Shown one piece after another: positions 24,161 through 35,486 of a DNA stretch of 64,000 bases. The notes beneath the pieces are model-generated. The model was not told where the DNA came from. It worked only from the letters and a program-made list of their open reading frames with translations, and made no database searches. Both the position numbers and the translations under genes were made by a program. The DNA is from Acanthacorydalis orientalis. Lineage: Eukaryota > Arthropoda > Insecta > Megaloptera > Corydalidae. The stretch spans positions 20,311,701 to 20,375,700 of the forward strand of contig CM068314.1 in assembly GCA_034766995.1 (NCBI GenBank). The letters are read 5' to 3'. Each line of letters begins with the position of its first letter. Position 1 is the stretch's first letter.

Positions 24161-25095
24161 CCATTACTAAAAGAGAAGAACTAAATGAAAACATAAATAG
24201 CTGTCTCCTTTTCTTTCATAGAACGCACGGACTAAGCTACTCTTCAAACCGCTCATGAGTGAATATATGTGTATGTATGTATGATGTATGGGATATATAT
24301 ATATATATATATATATAGTGATGAACATTTAGAATAAATATTAGTATAGGAAGTTGACGAATTTTATTTAAAAAAAAAACATCGAATAGTGTAATATTCT
24401 GTTTTTTTCAATATAATATTCATTTACTTGAAAAGTCCGTAAATATGGCGTCTAAAATATGTTTAATAAAAACGCACGAATTATTATAGTTATCTGTTAA
24501 TAACTATTTAATGTCGCAAAAGCTAGAGCTGGTAATTTTTTTTAATAATTTTATCAGTGTAGAACTTTTGCAATAGTAAAAGAGAAATTAATTACTGTAC
24601 ATCTATATTTTGTATAATGTGCATTGACGAGTTTCTCTACATCTGAAATATTTTAATATTATGCAGTTTTTAATTTTGAAAATAAATTTTTATTAATCGG
24701 TTTGTTAGAATTGTTTCATCTTGTAGAAATGTATGCCAGTTATAAATCATGTTACTGTATACAGAGATATTAAAATACGTGAATAAATATATTGTACGTG
24801 GGATGTGTAAAAATCTTATACTTGAAGCGGACATTTAAAGAAAGCTTATGTGTTGTATTATGTTTTAGTAACATAGATTAAATTTAGAAGTTATTTGAAA
24901 TTATTTTATTCATAAATTATGAAGTTGGATAAGACTGAAGTAGTGTTCACTTTTCGAAGTATGATATATTAATCATATTTATTTGCTGTCTTGTTAAAGA
25001 TTATCAGTTTATAATCAGTGCATAGGCCTACTATTTACCTGCGACGATTAGAGAGCTTCATTTTATCAATAGTTTACTTCGTCAAGAGTACTGTA
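24161..25095. other. AT-rich intronic sequence
   Basis: Contains a short TATG/TA tract at 24266-24317. Nothing else is seen. Confidence 0.6.
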
Positions 25096-25295
25096 TAGGC
25101 AAACGTCATTATGTTCCCAAGCGGTGTCTCACCGTCTGCAAGTTGCGTTCAACTGTGTGTGGATAGCCTGGTCGGATTTGGAGCAATGAACCCTGTCGTC
25201 TGACGCAGCCTCCTGCCGCCACCGTATCGTAGCCCGTGCTACGCGTTCTTATACCATTTTTCGTATAACATCGGATTATAAGATTATTCATTAAT
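25096..25295. other. G+C-rich island
   Basis: A block of about 190 bases including GACGCAGCCTCCTGCCGCCA (25202-25221). A 60-codon minus-strand frame (25109-25291) is open, with no known domain. I tested it by eye for a tRNA-like T arm (GGTTCATTGCTCC on the minus strand) and found no cloverleaf. Confidence 0.35.
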
Positions 25296-26654
25296 GCATT
25301 TTTTTCTTAATGACGATAAGTTAAATTGAATCCATATTTTTTATCGTTTCAAAATAGTTATATATATAAATGAATAAAGTATATTTTTATCATCTTTAAA
25401 ATACACGTTTTTATTTGTAGTATATTTAAAAATATTTGTCACGAATAAAAAACGTTATCATGTCTGATAATTATTATATTCGTAATTTTTACCGGTCAAT
25501 ACGTATACTCAGCTAGAGTGTACCTAATACACTTGCGAATGATGTATCTTGGAGAGATGTAAAATATTTTTATCCCTAATATTTGTTGTTCTTATATGTG
25601 GAATGCAAGTCTTTTAAATGTAAAAATATTTCTTTATAACAGATATTAGATAAATAGCATGCCCTTTAAAGAAATAAATCATTAATTTTAGGTTTTCGAC
25701 AATTTTACGGTATGGGTTATTTTTTTTAAGCGGTTTTTTATAATTTCGATATTAATAGTAAAAGGAGATTAAAAAAATCATTCAAGTAGAAATAAAGATA
25801 GGTTTTTATTCATAAACAGTATATTTATGCTCTAGTTAAGACTCCGAGATTCGAAATTTATATGCTGTTTGAAATCGAGTGAATTTTTTTCCATAATATT
25901 TAAAAATATAATTGTCTTCGAAAAAGAATTGTAAAGCAGTTAATTAATTATTTAAAGATATATATCATATAACTTGTAGAACTGTTATTGTGAGGTATAT
26001 ACTTTTCTTAACGTATTTCTTGAATGGTTTTTAACAATTTTTCGAATTTAAATTTGGTTGAGTTTATAATAGTTGAAGAATTTTTTATACTTTTTATAAT
26101 TCCTTTTATACATTAGATATCGTGTAGACCGATAGATGGCTGTAATTATTTACAATCATTTGTCATACTAATATTTTTAATCTTTTTTTTTTAAGCACGA
26201 GAATATAATTTGCATATATTCAAAATAATAATTGTTTTTTATTAAATTGAAAACAATAATAGCGATAACTGATTTTGTAATTTTTGGCAATTTAAAGATT
26301 GTATAACTTTTTTGCGTGATAAATTATAATGTTTTTTTTTAATATGTTGAAGCAATCAAATACCTGAAACGTAAAAATATGAGTGAACTTTTTTATTTGC
26401 CAAAACATATACCCTGTTTTTGAAAATAAATGTAAAATTCACCTTATTATTTTATTCATGACAATATAGTTTTCGAAAAGTAATGACGCATGAAACCTTG
26501 AAAATTCTATTTCTGAATTATGTTTTGTAATAAAAATTGTGTGTTTATAAATTACAGATGTTCTTCTTTGATGATTGAAATCAATTTTTGTACACTGCAA
26601 TTTTGTACATCAAATATAGAACATACAAATTAGTTTGGTATTTCATTTTTTAAA
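25296..26654. other. AT-rich intronic sequence
   Basis: Nothing recognisable. Confidence 0.6.
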
Positions 26655-26799
26655 TTTTATCAAATCAAAAACTGAAATGCCAGTACATACATAGTCCGTT
26701 CGCATTTCTTACAGCAATCAGCCATGATGATTACAACAATGGCGACACGACAATAGAGCAGTGTCGATCGTATGAACAGATCATAGAGCGAATTTTTAC
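26655..26799 (+). repeat. Duplicated segment, copy 1
   Basis: Matches 27140-27289 with 12 substitutions and one 4-base indel by hand count. The copy contains GCCAT (26721-26725) and ATGGC (26739-26743), that is, two YY1/Pho-like cores in opposite orientation, 18 bases apart. Nearly all differences from copy 2 are transitions with A or T here. It has no open frame or terminal repeats. Confidence 0.9.
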
Positions 26800-27139
26800 T
26801 GTACTAATTCTGTGTTGTCTTTTAAATTAAATATGTTTTTACTCGAACAACAAATTTAAAAATAAAATATTACAAACTGTTCTTTTCGTACTTTTTACAA
26901 GTTAAATTTCAATGTGTATGGTCTGATCGATCACGATTGTTTTTGTAGTATCGATTTGAAGGTTTTAAAAGCATATATTTTTATCGAAACACATTTTTGG
27001 ATATTCATCATATATGTAACAAATCAATTGTCGTCGACTTTATTTTGATAGTCATCTGTAACGAATTATAAAATCTATACATTCTAGAGCTTCGTTGTGT
27101 GTTAGATACACACACCATCAGAGTAGACTTGCTCATACC
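26800..27139. other. AT-rich spacer between duplicated segments
   Basis: 340 bases, ordinary AT-rich sequence with GTCTGATCGATCACGATTG (26921-26939). No similarity to the flanking copies is seen. Confidence 0.6.
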
Positions 27140-27289
27140 ATTTTATCGAATCACAGACTGAAATGCCAGTATATACATACATAGCCCGCTCGCATTTCTC
27201 ACAGCAACCAGCCATGATGGTTACAACAATGGCGACACGACGATAGAGCAGTGTCGATCGTATGAACAGACCATAGAGCGAATTTTTGC
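27140..27289 (+). repeat. Duplicated segment, copy 2
   Basis: The less AT-shifted copy. It keeps GCCAT (27211-27215) and ATGGC (27229-27233) at the same 18-base spacing. A third GCCAT core in a good YY1-like context, GGCGGCCATTATTA, lies just beyond at 27313-27326. The shared segment could be a regulatory module or a small interspersed repeat. Confidence 0.9.
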
Positions 27290-27329
27290 TCTCATTGTCA
27301 AATTGGCATGTCGGCGGCCATTATTATAA

Positions 27330-29135
27330 TGATTCTGATGCTTAGTTAACATTGTTCCTAATAGGTGGCTTTACTTATTGTAATTATAAATATTTTGTTT
27401 CGATTACGAAAATAGCTCGGGTTGTGTATTTTTGTATTACAATCTAAATATTGCACAGCGTTGAATATTTCTGTTACATATGTTACAATATTATTTCTTC
27501 AATTTCATTTAAGTCCACTGATAATTACTGTTTGAATTTCCAAAAGTTTTCATTTAAAATTATCAAACATTTTTTTATAATATTGTTACGAATTGATAAA
27601 TAGACAATTATTTCATTAATACATTTTAAAAATATGACCAAGGTATATAAGTATGTATAAATAGTTTTAACATTAAGTTTATAAAAAATGCTAAAGAACT
27701 ATCAAAATAATTAATAGATGACAAATACAACCGTTCATATAACCGTGTTTTCCGGAAAATAACTCGAAATTCTATGAACATTTAGAAAAAAGTAAACGAA
27801 ATATACATATAAATAATTTTATATCTCTATTGATGATTCTATTAGGGGTCATAAGTTCTAATAGTAATTCGATATTTGATTGTTAAAATTTGCTCCTCAC
27901 AGGATAAATATTCCTGCATTGTTGTATTTAATGAAACTCTTGTTATTTAATTTGTTATCCTAACATCAAAGAAAAGTATGAAATGCAGCAAGTTTACACG
28001 AACAGCAATGTGAGCTATGACCAAAGTATTTAACATAATAGTTCTCATTATGCAAAACAGTTGGTATATAATGTAAAATATTTTTATAAAAATATTACGA
28101 AAGGATTAAACAGCTTACTAAACAGCTTTACATTAGCCTATAACCTCCATTTCTTATGATATAAATGTGCTTTTATTTTTATAATTAGCGTTTTTTTTTT
28201 AATAATAATGTATGCTTTAAATTAGGTTAAACTTCATTCTTTTAATACATTTCAGCTCAAATAAATACGTATTCTATTAACAATAGTATACTTACTTATA
28301 TTATTTACGAGAAATATAAAAATACGTTTGTAATAAAATGAAATTGTTTTAACAAGTATTAAATCATTTTGTATAAGATTATCTTATAACTCATTCAATT
28401 TGTAATATTCTTTTATTAGCTGCTAAAGTGTTTTTATTTTTAATTCATTTTTTAAAAATGTTCTACCAATAACAGAATTTAGTTTACAATGGTTTGAAAT
28501 ATTAAAGAAATATTTTTTCTCTAAATTGAAGAATATATATAAAGTGAATAAGATGCATTGAAAACTATATATTACATTTTAAGATTGTTTTATATCAGTT
28601 TAAAAAAAAAAGGAAAAATTTTCAGTATTAGTAATAGTGTTTTTTACATTACATTTGTATGTATATATATATATCTCAAAAACATGTACTATAAAGAATT
28701 GAAAATTTGTTGCTCGTATAATTATAAATTATCCAATGTTTGAGAATTGCTATGTTAGTTTTACAAAATGATTTTCAAATATGCAAGTTTATTTTCATTT
28801 GTAATTATATAAATAACATATTTTTCTCAATTTTACATATTACACGTTTTTGATATTTATCTATGTAATATAAAGGTATATTAAAGAAAATTTATTGTAT
28901 ATAAAACATTTAGTATTATTTAAATTAAACTTTTCGGATTTTTAATGTAGTCATTTAAGTTTCATAAAACATTTTTTATTACGCTATAAATGTATTATTA
29001 TTATTGGTGTACTTATTTAGAACTAAAATTCCGTTATTATTAAATATGAGAGTAATATGTGTAATCCTGTTGTCTAACAGTTGTTTTTTTTATATAAAAG
29101 CGTACGTTTTTTATCCGACCGGAAAGAGTTGTTAA
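27330..29135. other. AT-rich intronic sequence
   Basis: Nothing recognisable. The 61-codon frame at 28558-28743 is AT-rich and featureless. Confidence 0.6.
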
Positions 29136-29139
29136 GTGG

Positions 29140-29390
29140 GTATTAATACAAGACAACTATTTTCGTTCTGCATTAACGTTCCATACCAAAATTGACCACA
29201 CTTGCATTATGGTGTAAAGTTGTGGTTATTATAAACACACTGCATTAAAACAGGTACGTCGCCATGCTTGTTGTCCTTGAGGTTGATTGCTCGCACGAGC
29301 GCAACTCTTCTTCCTGAGCATATGTGATCACATCGCTTTTGTCTGTCTCAGTTATTCGAGCAGTGGCGTGGCGGAACGCATAAATACTTA
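29140..29390. other. G+C-richer island
   Basis: Contains TACGTCGCCAT (29255-29265), similar to the GACGT-GCCAT motif of the islands at 21133 and 41600, and GCTCGCACGAGCGC (29289-29302), a near-palindrome. CAG|GTACGT at 29251-29259 looks like a fused splice site but has no pyrimidine tract. Candidate regulatory element. Confidence 0.3.
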
Positions 29391-31091
29391 GTAATTATTT
29401 CAGGAAATAAAGGTGAAAAGTAATTAAAAAACAGTACATTGATTTATAAACCGAGTATTTTTTTTTGATACTTTCAGACAGGTTTGAGTTCACGGCAGTG
29501 AATGGCGCCTTTTTAATACTGCTTCTAAAAATATCAATTTTAATTCTCTTAGATTTTTGAGATATCATTTATTTTGTATTCTTTTATGTTTAGTTTACAT
29601 TCTAGTTGTATTATTTAATTTTTATATTCAACACATTTTGTATACCCTTTCCATTTTGAGATACATTTAATCAAAGGCTAATGCCATTTTCTAATATTTT
29701 TCGTATTTTTTACATATTTATTTTTTTCTACAATTTATCTTTAGTAGAATTTTATAAATGATAAAAATAAAACGTAAGTCTACAAGTGACAATTTATAAA
29801 ACGTAAATATAATTAAGAGAAATTGAAAAATCGAAATTGTCGGTAAGCACCATACGACTGAGAAAATGAAAGATAAGTAGCATTCATGTACTGAATGCTG
29901 TCGATTACTGGTGTATGTGCAATGAATTTAATATTAATAAAACACTGAAAATTATTTATTGATTACGATTCGTCAAATAAAATATGAGCAAATATTGGTT
30001 AGTCGTATTTAACAGTATTAATTTCAGTGATGATAGACAGTTGAAGATGATCGTTTATGATTTATGTACTTAAGCATATATTTTAATACATATTTAAATA
30101 ATGCCAAGTAAAAGATATTGTCATTGCAAGTTTTACTGAAACTAATAATACCATTTTAATACTTGTTACCTTATTCTCTGTTGAAATACTTGGATATATG
30201 ACTTTTCTTCTCGATATGTCTTTGTATCATTAATGATAAATCTTGACCATGTATTCAATCGTGACAAGCAACGAATGATTATACATTTATGATCAATTTT
30301 AAAAGGTACCTTTTTATACAACTTTCTTTATATGTAAGTAAAAACGGTATTATTTTTTCAGCTAATATTGTGTTAAGTTACTGGCCGATGTGTGAGCTTT
30401 TATCAATTAACAGATTATTAAAATAATGGCCAGAAATATACTATTTTGAAATCGTACACACATACGTACGTACATACACATATTTATACGTAATGAAAAT
30501 AAATATCAAACATTATCTATATATAAAGTGAAATAGTTATTTTTCTTGTAGGCAACTTTATGTAAATAAAGCTATATAAGTCGTGTGCAAATTTAAGAAC
30601 AAAAACTATGACACTAGTATGATATAATGTATTACTCACTTCACAGTCATATCAATATATCGCTTTTACTGTTGTATTCCCGGTCGTCTAGCTTCCATAT
30701 TTGTGCGACATTTTACATTTGCATAATTGGATTGTGCTTACGTTGAAAATCGTTACAGAATGTTACATGGAAAAAAACATTCATATGTCCTGACTGAACG
30801 TCCAAGTCAATCTTTATTGTTGGCATTCACTTAGGTTAATAAAATAAATAATATATTTTATATAAATTCGACAATTTCTATTTACAAAAATTAACTGTTT
30901 TTTCAAAGAATAAAATTTATATACACACACATAATAGTAAACCTGTTTATGCAGGAAAAAGAATTAAGCTTATGTATAAACTAGAGAAGACACTTTTTTC
31001 ACTTTTATATTTTGTTGAAATATTAATTATACTTGTTATTCAACTTTATTAATATTTACTAAAATATTGTAATGCATTTTCGTATATTATA

Positions 31092-31094
<3 letters not shown>
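29391..31094. other. AT-rich intronic sequence
   Basis: Nothing recognisable. Confidence 0.6.

Positions 31095-31152
<58 letters not shown>
31095..31152. repeat. (TA)n microsatellite
   Basis: About 58 bases of TA. Confidence 0.95.
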
Positions 31153-31157
<5 letters not shown>

Positions 31158-31547
31158 GTTATATTTATTCAAATTTTATAAAACAATATTGTGTGCAGAC
31201 AGTAAGTGACCAATGTGAAGTTATTTCAGGACACAAGACTGGAATTTTCACGATGACATTCACATAACCTTATATGGAAGCAACATTGCGTCTGCCTTTT
31301 ATATAGTTGCGTACAAACACATACATAGGATGACTGTGTGTATACAGATGAACATTTTTTAACAAACTTCCATTTATATTTATTTGTTATTGATTTTCGT
31401 ATTCTTTTTTTTTAAAAAAAAAACAAAGGAATAAAATATAAAGATTTTTATATTATTATTATGCAAATATAGATGCATTTGTTATTTGCAAAATAATTAT
31501 ATTCGTTTAAATAAAACATACGCGTGTGTGAATATATTAAGTGTGTG

Positions 31548-31579
<32 letters not shown>

Positions 31580-31943
31580 TACACATGCATGCACACATAG
31601 TCTTTCAAACAAGGTGTGCTGATATAGCATAATAAATTTTTATTTTATTAACTTATTCTTTATGATTTTTCATTAAATGTTTACCGAAAAACGATAAATG
31701 TATTTTTGTAGTGACCATTAATTTTCAAAGATAAATTTTCACCAAAATTGTTAATCGCTTTTATTTATGTCAGATTTTTTTTTATATATACTTCACGCTG
31801 TTTATTTATGAAATTATATTATTAAATTATTTATATTTTATAATTTGAAACAAACTTAAAAATAATTGAAAATCAATGCATGTAAATATAAAGAAAATAG
31901 AAAAAGGGAACATTTATTTTATATTATCGTTAATATTCATTTG

Positions 31944-31946
<3 letters not shown>
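31153..31946. other. AT-rich intronic sequence with T9A10 junction and short TA/CA tract
   Basis: T9 followed by A10 lies at 31405-31423. A TGTG-TA-CACA compound tract runs through about 31520-31600. Nothing else is seen. Confidence 0.6.

Positions 31947-32009
<63 letters not shown>
31947..32009. repeat. (TA)n microsatellite
   Basis: About 62 bases of TA; first of four TA tracts within 600 bases. Confidence 0.95.
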
Positions 32010-32014
<5 letters not shown>

Positions 32015-32122
32015 GTAACTAATTTTATATTTTGTTGACATCAAGTGTGACCACAATTTCCTTATTAACATCACTATAGACGATATATCTTATCATATTA
32101 ATAAATATTTTGTTATCTTATT

Positions 32123-32124
<2 letters not shown>

Positions 32125-32168
<44 letters not shown>
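32125..32168. repeat. (TA)n microsatellite
   Basis: About 44 bases of TA, flanked on the left by ATCTTATTCA and on the right by TCAATAAGAT. Together with the tract this forms an inverted repeat (ATCTTATT / AATAAGAT). Confidence 0.95.
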
Positions 32169-32170
<2 letters not shown>

Positions 32171-32434
32171 ATAAGATAAGATGCATAGTGTTATTTGTCT
32201 CACGGAATTGATGCCAAAACATGTAACTAATAATTAATTTTGATAAAAGACGTATTTTCACAGAAATAATTTCAATGAATATTTTAATAAAATTATGGTA
32301 AATATTCAATTTTTTATAAACTAATATCTGTTCTTATTTTACAATAATTTATTTAACTAATGTATGTTCTTTAAGTACATGGAATTAGAGATGATGGTTT
32401 TTTGGTCGTAATTATTTATTTGTAAACAAATATA

Positions 32435-32438
<4 letters not shown>

Positions 32439-32483
<45 letters not shown>

Positions 32484-32490
32484 GTATATG

Positions 32491-32541
<51 letters not shown>
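32439..32541. repeat. Two (TA)n tracts separated by a short linker
   Basis: TA runs at 32439-32480 and 32497-32541 are separated by AATGTATATGTATT-type sequence. Confidence 0.95.
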
Positions 32542-32545
<4 letters not shown>

Positions 32546-33940
32546 ACATGTATACACTCACGAACACATACACGTATATAATGTATGTATTATGTTATAA
32601 ACAAAATTGTACTTTGCAGATAATTTCACTCTGTTGAAAACATACTTATCAATTATGATATATTGTTTGCTATTTTTTAAATTTGTTTCTACTTTATGAA
32701 ATGCATTCAATTATCTTTATCAAGTTACATACTTTACATCGACTATTCGTTCTGTTCAGTTGAGATAGTTCTAATTCTTGTGCCCATCCTGGTTTATATT
32801 ATAAATTTGGCTCTATTTTTAGTTCTAATGGAATCTTGTTTATCTTTAGCCTGACTTGTTCAACATAAAGTATCGTAATCGATGTTTAGTTTCAATTAAT
32901 ATTGCGATAAATATAACAGATTCGCTAATAAACCATGAACATTTTTACCGTGGTCTTTCATTTTTTTACGCTTCTTCCAGTTCTGTATGTGTTTTTTTTT
33001 ATTATTAAATATTAACCGTTTTTGAGTCGATATCATTGGCCATAAAAATATTACATGTCTTCTAAATAATGAATGTGTCAGTGATTATATAATGTTTAGT
33101 ATAGTATCATATCGGTTTAGAACGACATTTGTAAAAAAAAACATGCTATTAGATTTTCACAGTTTCATCAGGTTTTTTTTCTTTGGAAAAAATGAATTCA
33201 AATCAAATATGGTTTCGAAAAAATAACATTAGTACTACATCTAAATTATTTATTTCGTTGACTTGGATTTTTAAATTTACCTCAAATGTTTTTCATTTTA
33301 CACACAACAGTAATAGTTTTTTTGTTAAGATTTCAAACAAAAAAATGAAATAATTACTGTTTTAAAAGGATACATTTAAAATATTTTCTATGGATGTCCA
33401 AGACCTTGCAAGCTCCAAATTATTTTCTTAGTTTGTTTATTACAAGAATATGATATTAGGATGATAGCATCGTCATCAAAATATGCCTAGGCAACAATTA
33501 AAAATGACCAATAATAATCGTGTATGTTATTTTTGGCCAAGAGTATATTTTGTAATTTCTGGGGAAGAAGAATTAATTAATGAGTGTTTTTTTTCAATTT
33601 AAACAAAGACTGTCTTGAATTTAAATAAGAAACATCAAAATATATATCAAGAGTAAATAGTTATTTATAATTTATTTTCTAATACTGTATTGATTTTTGT
33701 TTTTCTTCTTACGAACTTTCCATAAGTTATTTCCTACGTGAAACAGAACTTTGACATAATGTCGTCGATTTTTATTAGCACCATAAAATCTTCATGCTTG
33801 TAATTTTATTCTCTAACAAAGATTTTACAATTTTTTAAATTAATAAGTACTATATGTTATGTCAAAGTATTTCTGTATATTAATTTTAATTTTTTAAATC
33901 TGTTCTTGAATTTAAGATGTGTATGTAACGAGTAGATGTA
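32542..33940. other. AT-rich intronic sequence leading to second recursive site
   Basis: No exon or repeat is recognised. Confidence 0.6.
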
Positions 33941-33972
33941 CTAAAAATGTTTTCTTTTTGTTACAGGTAAGT
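33940..33972 (+). other. Recursive splice site 2 (zero-length exon, CAG|GTAAGT)
   Basis: TACTAAAA at 33939-33946 is a plausible branch site about 22 bases before the acceptor. It is followed by a T-rich tract and TTACAG ending at 33966, fused directly to donor GTAAGT at 33967-33972. The 18-base core TTTTTGTTACAGGTAAGT matches site 1. The site lies 14.2 kb after the TLK exon donor, on the same strand. Juxtaposed 3' and 5' sites in a long insect intron are the recognised form of a ratchet point; actual use is inferred. Confidence 0.85.
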
Positions 33973-34011
33973 AGTGCTTCCTTTCTCATAACATATAACC
34001 AACTATTATTG
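33967..34011 (+). other. Candidate RS-exon 2 (45 nt, in frame)
   Basis: A second donor, TTG|GTAAGTTG, at 34012 defines a 45-base exon after the recursive acceptor. It is the same arrangement, with nearly the same length and donor, as at site 1. The TLK exon ends in phase 0. If this exon followed it directly, the 45 bases would read through as 15 codons (VSSASFLITYNQLLL) with no stop and no frame change. Use as a real cassette exon is unproven; the usual expectation is that it is skipped. Confidence 0.5.
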
Positions 34012-34077
34012 GTAAGTTGTAAAACCATCAAACTATTTTTAAATGCTTAGATATGTTTCATTATTTTTAGAACATCG

Positions 34078-34081
<4 letters not shown>

Positions 34082-34141
<60 letters not shown>
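34082..34141. repeat. (TA)n microsatellite
   Basis: About 60 bases of TA, 70 bases after the RS-exon donor. Site 1 is likewise followed by a TA tract about 65 bases after its donor. Confidence 0.95.
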
Positions 34142-34145
<4 letters not shown>

Positions 34146-34464
34146 GGAGTATACTTTATATACAGAATGTATTTTTTATAATTCCAAATTGTTTTTTTTT
34201 TTAATTAGAAATTGTATTTCGGGACTTACTGATCTTAGAGAAATCTTGAACTTTTTCAACAGGTTTTAAACAGAAGTATTTGAGATTGAAATGTATTCGA
34301 TTGAAAATTTTTTATATTCTTTTATTTTCCAAAAAGTTAATGTTACATTAGATTTGACAACTAATTGATATTTTTATTTTATCCAGTTGCTATTTCTTTA
34401 AACATTTTTATTTATGGTGTTTCTTTTCAAATTGTTTGCATATTTGAATGTTTTCTGAATATGG

Positions 34465-34465
<1 letters not shown>
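34142..34465. other. AT-rich intronic sequence
   Basis: Nothing recognisable. Confidence 0.6.
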
Positions 34466-34525
<60 letters not shown>

Positions 34526-34534
34526 CACACACAC
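34466..34534. repeat. (TA)n/(CA)n microsatellite
   Basis: A TA run to 34520 followed by CATACACACACAC. Overlapping open frames on both strands are repeat artefacts. Confidence 0.95.
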
Positions 34535-34924
34535 TTATCTATATGTATGTATAACATATACAGCAAATACATATTTATGCTCACGTTTGTGTGTTTATTA
34601 TGTAATGTATTGGAAATGATTTCTCTATTGAAATAAATGATTATTTCGATTTGCGATAGTCTATTGAATCGTTTTTTGAATCCGTATATAGAAATAAACT
34701 TGTTTGGTATTCGTGTATTAAAAACAAATAAAATATTCATCTATGCTTGATATTATATACATGTACTTCTGCTACCTTGTGGAAAAATGTATAACTACAT
34801 CTAAGGTACACAAAACTTATCTATGCATTCGTGAACGAGTGTATATTCACTAATGTAAGAAGTACACTACCGTGAATAATCACATACATACACACACGTA
34901 TGCATACACAAACTTTGTATATAG

Positions 34925-35155
34925 TGAGAAAACACTGACAGTTGGCGACGGTCTGTTGGTTAGCTGGATTGGTTGCCTGCCTGACTGGTGGGATTCGTTT
35001 CCTCTCGGAAGTGCGACGGGTCATGCCACTTATAAACCGGGGTGTACCGATGATCAATAAGAGGAGAGCCCAACTATATACTCCTATGTTGCCGCATTCC
35101 TTGTTGTATGCTGCTCACTTGGCATACAATTGTATGTATGTAGATAAACGTAGAT
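34925..35155 (+). promoter_or_regulatory. G+C-rich island with TATA box
   Basis: Contains TTGGTTGCCTGCCTGACTGG (34968-34987) and CTTATAAACCGGGG with TATAAA at 35031-35036. GATCAAT follows about 25 bases later, rather close for an initiator. Open frames on both strands (34821-35057 minus, 34872-35157 plus) carry no recognised domain. Candidate promoter or enhancer. Confidence 0.35.
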
Positions 35156-35428
35156 AGAAATGAATTCATGTTTGTAAAAAATCGGACGTCATCGAATTTT
35201 ATGTAATTTGAAATGTATTTTCATATCGAAAACCCAGTCAGTGTATGACGTATTCTCCTCGATTAAGTCTGGATATTATTTTTACAATGTGCAAATTATT
35301 TTCTGCATGGAGAAGAATATCACGTAGTTCAACTAGCAATTTAAAACACAAATGCGTTTTCTTTCTAATGCCAATATAAATTTATGAACATACTATATAT
35401 TTAACATTTTTTATTTTACGCACATAAC

Positions 35429-35430
<2 letters not shown>
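35156..35430. other. AT-rich intronic sequence
   Basis: Nothing recognisable. Confidence 0.6.

Positions 35431-35483
<53 letters not shown>
35431..35483. repeat. (TA)n microsatellite
   Basis: About 53 bases of TA. Confidence 0.95.

Positions 35484-35486
<3 letters not shown>

Noticed and set aside
25109..25291. Minus-strand 60-codon frame and tRNA-like GGTTCATTGC
   Set aside because: No cloverleaf, no known domain; openness is explained by the G+C-rich block.
29245..29259. ACAG|GTACGT fused splice site
   Set aside because: Upstream sequence is A-rich, not pyrimidine-rich.
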